Positions 45,501 to 57,659 of a DNA stretch of 64,000 nt are shown here, piece after piece. The position numbers were made by a program, and so were the translations under genes. Numbering within the stretch: position 1 is the first letter of the stretch; every line of letters starts with the position of its first letter. A model generated the notes under the pieces. The model was not told the origin of the DNA, made no database searches, and worked only from the letters and a program-made list of their open reading frames with translations. The DNA comes from Anthoceros angustus (Eukaryota > Streptophyta > Anthocerotopsida > Anthocerotales > Anthocerotaceae): contig MU008155.1 of the NCBI GenBank assembly GCA_010909165.1, positions 1,798,001 to 1,862,000 on the forward strand. The letters run 5' to 3'.

Positions 45501-48500
45501 TTGCAAGGCATCAATGTCAAACCTTGATGCTACCAATGCCATGCTTTTCTCTTCAACCAGCTCTTCATATGTGGCACTGTCCTTGCTCCAGCGGGCTTTG
45601 TCATCTTTCCACGCTGTCAGTTGGCTACCCAGGTCTCCTTTCAAAGCATCATTCTCCAACTTGAGGTTTCTCACATCTGCTTCTAGTGCCTCTCTCATGT
45701 GTCTCAGTGATGTAAGTTCCCTTCTGTTGTCCTCAAGAAATGATGACTGATTTGACTTATCATCTGCCCAACACCTGCGAACCTCATCAAGCTCCCCTGC
45801 TTGCCTATCCAGCTGATGTTTCAGCGATGCTGCATGCAACTTGATATCTAGAAGCTCTTTGGCCATGTTGCAGTTCACATCCTGCAATCGCTCCAGCTCT
45901 TGCACATTAAGAGCATTCTCTTGTAACTGAAAGGTCAGCTTGTCACCCCAGGCACTATCCTCCAATTCTCGTTCTTTGCTCTGGTGGTCAAGTTGTTCTC
46001 TTAAAGAACCCACCTCCAGCCTCAACTCATGAAGCTGCTGCTCCATGATGGATTTTGCTTGCTTCTCTGAAAGAAGTTCTGCAGTGGTTGCCTCAAGAAC
46101 TTTAGACTGCTCCAAGTATTTTTGGTCCAGATCCCTTACCTGATTTTCCAGACTATCCTTCTGTGAAGCAACTTCGTGTTCCAAGGTGTGCAACTTGCCT
46201 TGAAGGCCACCCTTCAACACTTGCAGGTTATCCAGCTCTTGCAAGGTATCTTCCAACAGTTGAGATTGAACGGACAGCTTCCCTGCCCAGTTGTTATTAT
46301 CCTCCTCTGCTTTGGTGCTAATAATTTGAATTGCTGCAAGCACATCAGCCATTTTCCCTCTCCACAGTTCAAGGATAATGGACTGCTCTTCAGATCCAGT
46401 CCACACTTGCTCCTCCAGCAAAATCACATACTGCTCTCTTTGTCCGAGCTGTTTAAGCAACTCTTCCAGCTTTGCTGTCAGTTCATGCTTCTCGAGCATC
46501 ACATGATCAAAACACCTCAGGCTTTCCTGTAAGCTGTTCTCTAAGGCCTCAACTCTCTTACTAGACACATTCAGCTCCTGTCTCAGGGTTCTCTCAAGAG
46601 CCTCCATTGAGCTGATCTTGTCCAGATGTTCTGTTCTCTGTTTGCTCAGATCCCTTACCTCCGCTTCCTTATCTTTCAGGAGGCGGTCCAATGTTTCCTT
46701 CACGCGTAACTCTCTCAACCTGGACTCCCGCTTTACTTCATCTAGAGCTTCCTCATTGTCACACTTCATCCTGTTTGTCTCCTCAATCAAATTGGCAATT
46801 TCCCGTATTTTTGCAGCCTGAGCATTGCGGAGGTCGTTCATCTGCTTCTCCAGCAAAGCGACCTTTTTGGTTTCGCCATCCAGTTGCAAGGACACATGTA
46901 CCAGGTTCCCAGCCAGCTCAGTCAGCTCCTTTTCCTTGGTGGTAACACAGCTCTCCTTTTCCCTAGCCATCTGCAGCACCACCTCTTTCTCTCGGAGCAA
47001 ATCTGAAACAAATGTAGATTGTTGGAACTGAAATTCGCGGATCAAAGTAGCCGTCTCTGCTTCCTTCTGATGCATTTTATCTAGCAGATCAGCTATCCTT
47101 TCATTTTTTCTTTCCGTTTCTGCTTTCATCTCTGCCAGTTCTGTGCTTGTATTGTTAAGAGCTTCAGCTGCTTCCTCCGTGAGGGCCCTCACCACTCCTC
47201 TTAATACAGCACCTCCCACTATGCTGCACACAGAAATTCTCTGCTCCATCTCTTCATATGCTTCTCCATAATCCTCAGCAACATCCTCTAATTGCCAGAT
47301 AATGTCCCCTGCACTATTCATCCTTTGTGGTTGCCGCCCCATTGTGTGAGGCCATACTCCAGACAACAAGGATTCAGATGCAGAATGTGCGGCACATGCA
47401 TCCATTTCCTTTACACGCTCTGCAATTTGAAGCACCTTTAAGTACCGATCACCATGGGCCAGCAAGTTTGATAACTCTTCTATTGCAATGTCTTGATCGT
47501 CCTTGTTTCTCTCATCAGAGAACTTCTCAGACAGTACAGACGCAATACGAATGGCATGATCGTCACCAAGCCAACCTGCTTAGAATACGAAAGCATACGT
47601 TCAGAGTAGGGACAATGGAAACTATGTACTGCATTAGACAGACCACGCTACGCCCTATACTAAGCCACCGCATTCAAGTTAACAGCCAGCTGCTTGGATA
47701 GGTCCTGTTCAACTAGACTCTCAGCAGAATTCTGCAAAGTCCGAAGGTGCAGAGTGAATGTTCGACCAAAAGCAACCTGACAAGGCAGCTTCATGGAATG
47801 ATAACACAGCTCAGCTATGCAAGCTCTTCAATTGAAACAAGGCAAGAATAAAAGGGCTGCATTTTATCTTGAAGGTCCGAAGACCAGACCAATCAAAACC
47901 CAAAGCTTTAGAAGTAATGCAGCTATCTGTTATTATCAGCCAACAGTTCATTGCAATGTATAGAATCACACCCCGAACCATGCAAAGGTTAGCACCTGAA
48001 GTATACTCAACTGTTGCCAGATCGGGCTCTGACAATGAACACCTGGGTGGCGGTCCAAACCTCACAGCATCTGCACTCACTGAAAGAGGATACCTCAGAT
48101 CTGCCCTCTCCTCTGCAGCATATGCCTCCACAGGATGACCCATCAACTCATCGAAGGACAAGTCAGATAAAGCCTGAGAAGGAGCCAGGGTGCGATCATG
48201 ACTGAGAGGACCAGCCCCATTCAGCGGACCTGGTTCCACTGGATCATCAGGACTAGCCTTGATGCCCTTAGCACGGGATTTTGATCGCCTACCCTTCTTA
48301 CCACCACCCACCATCCTTCCCAACTTCCCAGAGTTAATTGTTCTAGGCGGCAGTCTGCAGTAAGCTCGAATTCCAGGGCTGCTTAACGTCAATCCACTGT
48401 CCACAGTTGTAGACCCGTCAATGACATTATGGCCTTCTTGGGCTGAATCGGGCTGCTGGCTCTCCAGAACACCTAACAAAGAGCAACCTTCCGTAGATTC

Positions 48501-48560
48501 AGCTACTCCACTGCTTTCATTCTTTTCCTTGGACGACAAGAAGGCTACGTTGTGACCCCT
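42525..48560 (-). CDS. Giant coiled-coil protein, WPP-domain-associated (WAP)-like
   Basis: Predicted exons are 48560-47996, 47575-43234, 43030-42904, 42796-42695 and 42602-42525, all in phase, giving at least 1737 residues. The central 4.3-kb exon codes almost continuous coiled coil (Glu, Lys, Leu heptads). The N-terminal part is basic and Ser-rich ([12 protein letters not shown]), then [20 protein letters not shown]. The C-terminus [22 protein letters not shown] is like the end of plant WPP-domain-associated proteins, which bind nuclear-envelope WPP proteins. Those are nearer 800-900 residues, so this one is about twice as long. The true N-terminus is unresolved: an exon may lie upstream (about 48.70-48.98 kb), or translation may begin at an internal ATG near 48317. 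Function is inferred only from the C-terminal similarity. Confidence 0.75.
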
Positions 48561-50909
48561 CTGCGTGTAACAGAACGAAGTTTTCACTCATTTGAGTTCA
48601 AGAGAGGGAAAAAGGAAAAATGAAAAAGGATTAGGCCAGCCTGCTCCCTACACAAGCTACTAACAAAGACAAACAGCCACGTTCCTGACAGGTTGAACAG
48701 CGTCTCGTTCTTACTCTCAAGACCAAAGTAGAGGAAACAGGAGATGATGCAGAATTGGCCTCAAGGGCAGAGACAAGCATGAGGAGCCCTTTGGAAGCAT
48801 CAACCTTGAGCTGCCTGCCTGGCAGCCTGACGAGCTTAAATTTTGACCCTCGCTGATGGCCAGAATCGACGGCCTTAGCAGTAACTCCATGTACAGTACT
48901 AACCCTTTCAGACGTGGGGTTTTCGATCGTTTCCCTGATACCAGCCAAGCAAAGTCAGGCTTTGCTTGCCATCCAGCTCCATTCTAGCAGTCTGTCGCCA
49001 ACTACCGAACTCTGAGCCGCAGAGACCGATCCCTAATCATGCGCAAGAAGGAAAATCTCCTGCAGCTGTGCGGCACACTCCAGGAGAGATTTGTCATTAC
49101 ACGCTAGCAGTCAGGGAGCATACTCCTCACCTTTCAAACGGGGACTTGGGGTCCCTGGATTCCTTGGCTTGATGCTTGCGAATGCTATGCCAGATCGGCC
49201 TCATTGACAGCTAGGAACCACCTGCGAGCCGCGAGCCAACAAAGTGTGTTTCTTGAATGGACAATCGAGCTGGAGTGCAGAAAGCGCGGGAATTCAGCAA
49301 TTGCACCGCAACCTCTTACACACCCAACACCCACCCCTTGCAGGAGAACGTCCCGGGGCGGTTTGCGTACAATCTGCCATCCCTGGCATCATCAAACGCC
49401 ACCTGATGGGAACACACCCGGGAAAGAGATTCTCAAAACATGCCAAAACCGGAATCCCGATCACCGAGAGAGGAAAAGGCGCAAGTAAGTGCAGTTCACA
49501 CAGCAGCAGCAGCCCGGATAGCGGACAGTGCCGAGCCCCGGTGAGGGCGTTGCCGTACCAGCCGACGCTGCGGGCAGACCAATCGCACCAAATCCAATTC
49601 AGAACACCAACCCACGACCCACCAAGTCCAGTTCTCCAATAGCCCGGCCCACTGGCGGAGGTGGCGGCGGCGGCAGAAGGGTCATCGGTCAAGGGAAGAC
49701 GAATCTGCACAGGCCGTGCCTGCGGAACAGTGGCAGCTTGGAGAGAGAGGAAGGAGCTCGGGTGATGATCCTCCCTCCCCTACCCGAGGGAAGGGAAAGG
49801 AGTGGGCGGTGTGCTTTGTGGATTATGGTCCTTGGAGCGGCTGCTGCCAGGGCTGTCGCGGGAACCGAGACCAGAGTCTGCTCACCCGACCGAAGGTACG
49901 AACAGGAAGAAGGGAAAAGCGCGGGAAAGGAACGAGCGCACACGTCCTCCCTGGCGGGGCCCTTGCCATCCGTGCCCGCCGGTTGGTTCCATTGGCGACG
50001 GAACTCACCTCGCTGGGATCCTTCCTGCTTTAGCCTTTTGCTCTCCTCCAGCCAGCGATGTGATGGGGCGAAGACATGTCCCAGTGATGCTGTTCCGCCA
50101 TTCCCGTAACTCGATGATCACGCAGATTGCGGGTCAGGTGCAGCATCGACGGGGTGTGGAGGAGGATGTGTTCCGCGCGTCAGCAAAGCCATGACAGCCA
50201 CAAACTTTGTATGTTGTTTTGAAACCCTGGCGGCAGAGGAAGAGGCCTGTATGCACACTGTGAGCGCCCCGCCCAGAACTGGGGACCACAGCACTCTCAA
50301 GTCCACCCCTCATCGGCCAGGTGGTGCCATCGAGGTCGAAGCCCTGACGAGATGTGTGACCGCTTTTGGTGGTGGGCACTGCCAGCAGCGGGCTTGGGAT
50401 CTCGGGTTTCGTTAATCCATGCGGAGTGTGGATACCCGCCGCAGCAGTTGCTATATTGGCAGCGCTGTGCTGTATTATAAGAGTCTGCAGTGCCGGCGCA
50501 AGGGAAGGCAGTCTCCAGTGTGTGAGTTTGAGTTGCCTTCCCCAGCACGCAACTCCACGGAATTCTCTAGAGCTTGCCTGAAGTGAAAGTCAGGGATACG
50601 ATACAGGCGGAGACGAGGAGCTGAGCTTCCACGGCACCTTCCGGCGAGCGTCTGGAGCAGCTGCTGCAATCACATACTGTGTCAGGAGGCAACAAAGTGG
50701 TTGGTGCCACGTGAAGCTGCTTCGCTGGAACGGGCCGACTCCGACTGGTGAAAAAGGCCGCAGCGCAGACGCCGCAGAGAAGGCAAGGCGGAGGCGGAGG
50801 CGGAGCATGCCCGTCCCTCAAGCTTGCACGGTACCGTGAGGATCCTCCAATTTCGAGAGCGAGCTTGCTTCGATCGGGAGCGCGACTAGTCCAGGTCCAG
50901 GTTCAAGGC
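48561..50909. other. 2.3-kb region between divergent genes, possible 5' exon of WAP-like gene
   Basis: On the minus strand 48948-48660 is open and contains KFKLVRLPGRQLKVDASKG, which may be a 5' exon of the coiled-coil gene, but I could not find a phase-consistent splice. 49.2-50.9 kb is GC-rich with no recognised domain. It likely holds promoters and 5' UTRs, including that of the TMEM45-like gene. Confidence 0.4.
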
Positions 50910-51905
50910 ATGGGGACGCTTGTTGGGCACATCCTGCCCGGGCTGGGCTTCCTCCTGGTAGGCCTGTGGCACCTCATCAGCATGCTGCGGCTCTACACCA
51001 GCAATCCGTGGCGGTACGAGAGCAGGACGTGGTTCCCGGCGTGGGACAAGGGCGGGGGGAGAGGTCGGATGCGCTACCTGGAGCTGTACCTGATCGCGGG
51101 GGGCGCGACGCTGTCCATCGCGTGGGAGCTCTTCCTGGGGCCCAAGAAGCACCAGCCGCTGGACGATAGCTGGGCCATCCCGCCGGAGCATCTCAACAAT
51201 TTCGAGCACGCCTCCATCTCGCTCTTCTTCCTCATCTACGCGCTGGTGGCGCTCTACACGGACTGGAGGCGGGTGGCGCTGCCGCAGGGGATGCTGCACT
51301 TGTTGGCGGGGCTGCTGCTGAGCCAGGAGCTGCTGCTCTTCCACCTGCACAGCTCGGACCACATGGGGTTGGAGGGCCACTACCACTGGCTGCTGCAGCT
51401 GGCCATCATGGCCGGCCTGGGGGCGGTGTTGCTGGAGGTGAAGCTCCAGCAGCTCCTGGTGCTGTCCCTGGCGCGCGCCATGTCGGTCACCCTGCAGGGC
51501 GCGTGGTTAATCCAGATGGGCCTCGTGCTGTGGATCCCCCGCTTCACCCCCCGCGGCTGCGCCATGGTGCTCGAGGAGGGCGACCACCACTTGGTCCGCT
51601 GCGTCGACGACAGCTCCACCATGCGAGCCAAGGCCCTCGCCAACCTCCAATTCACCTGGTGGCTGGCGGGCATCACCGTCTTCACCGTCTTCCTCTACTC
51701 CTGGATGATGTCTTACCACTCCGACTACTCCGACCCCGACCGCCAAACAGGTCGCAAATACCAGCCCCTGGACCGACTGGAGCTCCCCCGACATGAAGAT
51801 GCGGACCCGGAGTTAGGCCACCACCCCCTCAGCCCTGCCGATTCCTCGCACATGACTCCTGGGGAGATGGAATCCTTCTCCCTCCACGTGGAAACTGGCA
51901 GATGA
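50910..51905 (+). CDS. TMEM45/DUF716 family multi-pass membrane protein
   Basis: This single-exon gene encodes 331 residues. The start MGTLVGHILPGLGFLLVGLWH is the family's hallmark first helix. Further hallmarks are NNFEHASISLFFLIYALVALY, the HSSDHMGLEGHYHWLLQL segment (His-rich, where the family has conserved HxxDH and ExHxH patterns), and QGAWLIQMGLVLW. About seven hydrophobic helices are visible, followed by a polar tail of about 60 residues. The frame is open upstream, but the first-helix Met fits the family. Plant members (for example those induced by virus or stress) have no firmly known biochemical role. It converges on the ABCG gene, with 625 bp between the stops. Confidence 0.9.
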   Translation: MGTLVGHILPGLGFLLVGLWHLISMLRLYTSNPWRYESRTWFPAWDKGGGRGRMRYLELYLIAGGATLSIAWELFLGPKKHQPLDDSWAIPPEHLNNFEHASISLFFLIYALVALYTDWRRVALPQGMLHLLAGLLLSQELLLFHLHSSDHMGLEGHYHWLLQLAIMAGLGAVLLEVKLQQLLVLSLARAMSVTLQGAWLIQMGLVLWIPRFTPRGCAMVLEEGDHHLVRCVDDSSTMRAKALANLQFTWWLAGITVFTVFLYSWMMSYHSDYSDPDRQTGRKYQPLDRLELPRHEDADPELGHHPLSPADSSHMTPGEMESFSLHVETGR

Positions 51906-52530
51906 AGTGCGCGACATGGTCAACAATCTCAGACGTGTGTCCCGAATGACGCTGGGTTTCCGAGCCTGGGCCCTGACGAGACGGGGAGATCCCTTCCAGC
52001 CGAGATCCCACTGGGAGGAACAGGGAGTGAGTGGGTCCGTCTTCTTCTTCAAATCTCAGTGTAGACTAGACTCGTATGCCTTAGGTCTCTTGTTTTGTGT
52101 GCTTCGATCACTTCGTCTTATTATTTTTTCTGTTTCGTAAAACATCACGTGTGTGCACCTCCCTCCTGTGGGCTGTGGGCTGTGGGCGCAACACAAGCAC
52201 AAGACCACAGCCCACAGCGATTTGTCATGTACGATCCATATTTTACATTCTGTACAAAAATATATGCAACACTTTGGTGTTCGATTGTTCTAGAGAGCAC
52301 CGAGAGGTGGGTTATGTGCGGAGTGCCTTGCCAGTTCTTCACAATCCTTCTGCACTCGCAAGTATGCAAGGCAAGGATGATGTTGTTGCGATCGAAGACG
52401 GATTCAACCAAACGATTCTGGTCTTGGTGTTTAAAGTGTAAGTGAGCCATGTGCAAATTGTATTGATGATATAAGAAAACGGAAGGAGTAGGCAGTACGA
52501 AAGAAAGTCATGAGCTATGCGGAAAAGGGA
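51906..52530. other. Spacer between convergent TMEM45-like and ABCG genes
   Basis: No gene seen. A ctgtggg/cccacag motif near 52165-52215 forms an inverted pair. Two 3' UTRs are expected here. Confidence 0.5.
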
Positions 52531-55500
52531 TCAGTGGCGGGTGTTCTTGCCGCCGAGGCGGAGGACGATGTAGAAGCAGATGCGGAAGAGGACGCCGAAG
52601 GCGACGGTGACGCCCAGGCAAGCCCACTTGCCGAGCTGGGTGACGTACTGGTTGTGGAGGATGGCGCGGCCGTCGGTTACGCAGGAGGAGACGTTGAGGT
52701 TCTTGAAGGGGGAGGCGGCGGGGAGGGAGGAGTCGAGCGCCGCCAGCATGCCGGCGACGGCGGAGGGCGGGAGGCCTGCGAGGGGCGTGCCGTACAGGAT
52801 CTGGGCGCCGGTCTCGAAGCAGGCGTTGGTGTGGTGGAACTCGTTGATGAGCACGGCCTCGTAGGGGTACTTGATGATGGAGAGGTAGTGGAACCAGAGC
52901 CAGTAATGGGGGATGCGGTTGCGGGCGATGAAGAAGCCGGAGAGCAGGAGGAAGTAGGCGAGCATGGCCACCACGATGGTGTAGCCGAGCATGACGTTGG
53001 GCATGACGGCGCTGAGGAAGGTGACGAAGCTGTTGCCCGCCCAGAAGCTGGCCCAGATGATGAGGAAGAAGAAGAGGAAGCCCTGGCCGCCGCCCGACAG
53101 CCCCACCGCCCACCAGATCACCAGGGCGAAGGCCATGGACAGCAGCGCCAGAAAGGGCACGTAGATGATGGCGTTGGCCAGCACGTAGGAGGACTTGCGG
53201 TAGGCGTTGTGCGTGGTCTCGCGCATGAAGATGTAGCGCTCCTGCAGGAAGACGGGCAGCGCGTCCGCGCAGGTGTAGTAGGTGGTGGACATGGCGAAGG
53301 CGAAGAAGCCCAGGCGCTCCTGCACTCCCTTGGGGCTGTGGTCCAGCCCCCAGAAGATGGTGGCCAGCAGGAAGCCCGTCACCATGACCGTCCCCAGGCG
53401 CATGAGGAAGAGCTCCGGCGTCCTGCTGATGTTGATCACGGTCCGCCGGATGAGCACGGGGATCTCGCAGTACCACGGGTTGGCGAACTTCACCACCATG
53501 CTGTCCTGGTCCTGCTCCTCCTGCGTCGACTTCCATTGATGCTGCTGGTGCATACCACCGATGCCTCCAGATTATGTGCATCGACCAAGTCATTCAAATT
53601 ATGCCCATCAAACAATCTCCAACTCACTCACCTGCGACGATAGGTCGAAGGAGGCCCGGGTTGCCACCAGCTTGCCCCGGGAGATGCTGGCAGAGATGGC
53701 GCCGCGCACGTCAGTGGCATGGCCCACGGCGCCGGCTCCGCCTCCCGACCTGCTGCTTCTCCACTTCCCGCTGCCGCCGCTCCAGGCCTTGTAAAACTCC
53801 ACCAGGGGCTTGATCCCGCCTGGGCTCTGGTGCAGCTCGGAGATGAGGTCGAGGGCGAACTCGGTGCTGTTCTCATGTGCCGGGATGGGCCTGCCGAAGT
53901 CCTTGAAGAAATCGCCCATGAGCGAGGGCGGGCCGCCGTAGATCTTCTGGCCGTGCGCCAGCAGGATGAGGCGATCCAGGAGGCCCAGGATCCTGTAGCT
54001 GGGCTGGTGGATGGAGAGGATGACGATGCTCCCCGTCTGCGCGATTCTCTGCAACGTCCTGATCACCAGGTAAGCCGATGTCGAATCCAAGCCTATTACA
54101 GGAAGCGAGAGGCGACATTAGGCGTACGAGTTAGTGAAGGAAGTGCAGAGCATGGGCGTTTTGCAAACACTTCGTATGAACCCACCCACCTGATGTGGGC
54201 TCGTCCAGGAAGAGGAGGAGCGGGTCGTGGATGATGTCGATGCCGATGGACACCCTCCGGCGCTCGCCGCCGGACACCCCGCGGTGGCCCTCGTCGCCGA
54301 TGATGGTGTTGGCGACGCGCTGCAGGCCGAGCTGCTCCAGGAGGTGCGCCACGCGGGCCTTCTTCTTGGCGGGGCTCTGCGACTGGGGCAGGCGGACGTT
54401 GGCGGAGAACATGAGCGTCTCGTGCACGGTGAGCATGGGGAAGAGCAGGTCGTCCTGCATCACGTAGGCGGAGATGGATCGCAGCAGCCGGTTGCTCACC
54501 ACCTCCCCGTTCAGCGTGATGCTGCCCTCCAGGCTGTCCCTGGCGATGCGCTGCGCCAGGGCGTCGATGAGCGTGCTCTTCCCGCTCCCGCTAGGGCCCA
54601 TCACCGCCAGGATCTCGCCGTCCCTCGCCTCCCCGGACACCTCCTTCAGCAGCACCTTGGCGCGCCTGGCCATGGGGTTGGCGCTCGCTGGGTCCGCGTC
54701 CGGCCCCGGCCCCTCCCCGGCTCCGGGCCCGGCTGCCTCCCGCTCCGGGAGCGGGCCTCCCGCACCGCCGCCGCAGCCCGCACAGCCACCCGGACTCCCG
54801 CCGCTTGTGCACCGTGTAGGAGATGTCGTGGAACCCAGCACCAGCAGCGGCTTGCCCTTCCTGGGCCGGAGCCGGGGCCCGGCGCGTCGGCGGGGCCCGG
54901 GTCGGATGTTCACCACCATGTCCTGCGCATCCTGCTGCTGCGTCAGCTTCTGGAGCTTGATGAGGATCTCCCCCGTCTTGGGCGACGCTGCCCTGACGTT
55001 GTTGGAGGCGGCCTGCATGGCGGATGCCGAGGCGGCAGCGCTGGCGCCGCTGCTCGACCGCTTTCGCCTGGGCCCCGACCCCGCGCCCTCCTTCTTGGAC
55101 CTGCGGGATGGCAGCAGGCTGGCCTTGCTGGAGGTGACGCCGGGCGACGCTGCTGTCTCGGGCATGCATATGGCCTGGGCCGGAGCAAAGAAGGAGGGGC
55201 TCCCCGGCCCGCGCTGCTGCTGGGGCTCCGGCGCGGTCCCCATGATTCCCGGGCCGACCAGGATCTCGCCCTGCCCCAGGCTCCCCAGGCTCCCCAGGCT
55301 GCTGTCGTCCAGGAAGAAGTCCTCGTCCTGGTCGTAGAAGGAGCAGGCGGAGCTGACGCTGCAGGGCGTGCCATGCCCCGACCTCCCCATGCCTGCTGCG
55401 CCCGCCATGGCTCCCGCTCCCGGAGGCCAAATTCGGGTGCTTCCTGGGAGGGAGACCGCCGAGGGCCGCCTGGGAGTGGGACCTGGCGTGCCAGCCTGCT

Positions 55501-55921
55501 GCTGCTCTGCCTCCTGTACAGATACAATCCCCGGCTCCAACTCCGCCTCCGCCTCCGCAGGCACAATCTCCGGGTCCGGGACGCGCAGCGAGGGCCACGG
55601 GTAGGGGATGTCCGGCGCGACCAAGGGCGGGCGCGGCCCCGACGAGGCGGTGGCAGCTGCGAAGCCCTGGGCCGTCGCCGACGCCGACGCCGAGTCCGGG
55701 GACGACGGCGAGGTCGGGGAGGCTACGCCGCCGGGCAGGGGCAGCGAGGCCCGCCGGGGCCCGGATGCCGTGGATGCGCCAACCGGGAGGCTCGCCCTTC
55801 GCCCAAGCTGGAGCAGCGGGGAGGGAGGCCCAGGCAGCGAGGCCCTCTTGCCTCCTACCTCTACGACGGAGCTTCTCCTCCCGGGGCCTGCCAGACTCCC
55901 CGACTGTTGCTGCCCTTGGCT
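52531..55921 (-). CDS. ABCG half-size transporter (suberin/cutin-type WBC clade)
   Basis: The closest remembered relatives are Arabidopsis ABCG1/2/6/16/20, plasma-membrane half-transporters that export lipid monomers for suberin and pollen wall. Exons are (about 55909)-54190, 54092-53632 and 53544-52531. The nucleotide-binding domain has Walker [27 protein letters not shown], signature [19 protein letters not shown], Walker [12 protein letters not shown] and the switch HQPSYR. EFALDLI and [10 protein letters not shown] follow, then six membrane helices ([28 protein letters not shown] is split among them) and the end GKNTRH. The frame stays open to 55921 without an ATG before 55408, so the N-terminus is either at 55408 (about 897 residues) or in an upstream exon. 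The 400-plus residue leader is Ser/Pro/Gly-rich and unusual. A conserved strand ([10 protein letters not shown]) is out of frame at about 54830. Confidence 0.88.
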
Positions 55922-57659
55922 TCAATCAACCTGCAAAGGAAACACTACGCTCTCGCCCACCACGCCGAGGCCAGCCCAGCCCAGCCCAGCCCTGCACCAA
56001 CATTCTTGCCCGCATTCTCCCGCCGCCTCTCACCCGCCTCCCCCGGCACGCGACTGCGCCAAGAACTGCGCCATCGCCATCCTGCCCGGCTGGAAGAGGA
56101 GCGGAAACCGGCTCCCCGCGCCGCGCATTGACGACCACCTCCGGGAAGGCGGAGCGCGAAGCACGAGAGCTCACGGCAAGGCAGAAGGCTTGCAGGCCAT
56201 GCCCTCTGCCTTCTTCCTCGCACCCAGCTAACTGTAACCGGACCCGAACCGACCACCGACCGGCAGGGAGGGACCGACCTGACCCGCCACTGGGTTAACG
56301 GTTGATTTCACGTGCATCTCACGTGCCGCTAATACGCTCCTCCATCGCCGTTGTCCTGCGTTGCTTACACCAAAGCTGCCTCGATGGAGGAGCCTTTGAT
56401 TGCTTTGCCTTGCTTTCACGTCGCGTTGCTTCCTCGGTGTGGCAGCTACCTTGGCTACGCTACGCTGCGCCACCAGCGCTTTTCTGTCCTTGATCGCGTT
56501 GGGGAGTTGGTAGACTGCGTTGCTGGCTTGCTTGCAACTGGCGCCGGCCAAAGCAACGGCGCCACATAACGGCCACCCGGTTGTTCCGCTCTCGCAATAC
56601 AATTCAATGCGCTCATTCAAGCCGGATGCGACGCCACAGATACGGTTGTTACAATGCCCCACAGCAGCGGACACTCCACGCCCCTTCCTTCCCTCGTGAC
56701 ATGACCGTTAGGAGTTGGGGACCTCCTCTGCCGATGCTGCCGATGCTGCCGATGCCCATGTCCACTCTTCGGTTCCGGCAGGCTACGCGTATGGAGCCCT
56801 CACCTACTCGCTACCGGCGCTGTCTCTCATCTCTCGCTCGCAGAGTTTTTATAAAAAAGTGGGCTCGCCATCGCTGCACCACCACTCCATACATCCATCC
56901 ATGGCCATGTACAGTAGTATGTACCACCATCGCGGCCAGGCCCCATCCCGAGGACCACTTACTGAACTGCACACCACACCTTCTCTCACACGTACTCACT
57001 GGCACAGGGCATGGCGCCGGGTCGTGACTCTACTCGGCGGATGAGAGAAAGGAGCACAAATCTGCAAGGACGGCGAGCTGTGGATCTCTTATCATTGTCA
57101 TGTTGACTGCCTCACCAACTGGGTTGATTGCTGGCTGCGGAATCCTAGACCAATCCCTTCTCTCCTTCCAGCTCCAGCTGATTAGCACGCATCTCCACCT
57201 GCTTTCAGGAAAGCGAAGCCCGTTACAGTCCAGCTTTCGACTTTCCTCCACAATAGGGCTCATGGCAGGACTGCTGCACACCATGGCACTCGCGTCCCCG
57301 TCCGTTCCGGTACGCGATACTTGCTCCACCCACCTCCAACATGCACCGCCACACTTGGCTGCACCAAGGCACTTGTGCCTAGCCACTAGCACCGTCACGT
57401 CCTGGGTGGTGGAAGGGGCTACCTACCATCGACACAGGCCTTTTCTGAAACCGGTGAACTGCTTAGTATTCCAGTACTAGTATTACAGCACATGCTTGTT
57501 ACGGGTACCGGCGTGGTAATGGTAATGGCCGAGAAATTCAGTGGATGCTACCATCGTTGAAACAATGCTTTGGCTGGCGCTGGCAGCCTCTGAACTTCTC
57601 ACCAGCTCCGGTCGCCACTCCCTGGTCTCAAACCTGAAACCAGAAAGCACACACAAGAC
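55922..57659. other. 1.7-kb region upstream of ABCG, no gene recognised
   Basis: A possible 5' exon of the ABCG gene may lie at about 56130-56020 (minus), with a gtgaga donor, but it does not join in the right frame to the main exon. The rest shows no domain. A ccgatgctg repeat lies at about 56732-56756. Confidence 0.4.

Noticed and set aside
49528-50109. Plus-strand open frame between the coiled-coil and TMEM45-like genes
   Set aside because: It is Gly/Pro/Arg-rich text without a domain or splice support.
52510-53643. Long plus-strand open frame opposite the ABCG membrane domain
   Set aside because: It mirrors the GC-rich codons of the real gene on the other strand. It is composed of Glu/Gly/Asp-rich text without domains, while the minus strand has clear ABCG motifs.
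54227-56131. 634-codon plus-strand open frame opposite the ABCG N-terminus
   Set aside because: It is a GC-driven antisense frame. The minus strand carries Walker A, signature and Walker B motifs.
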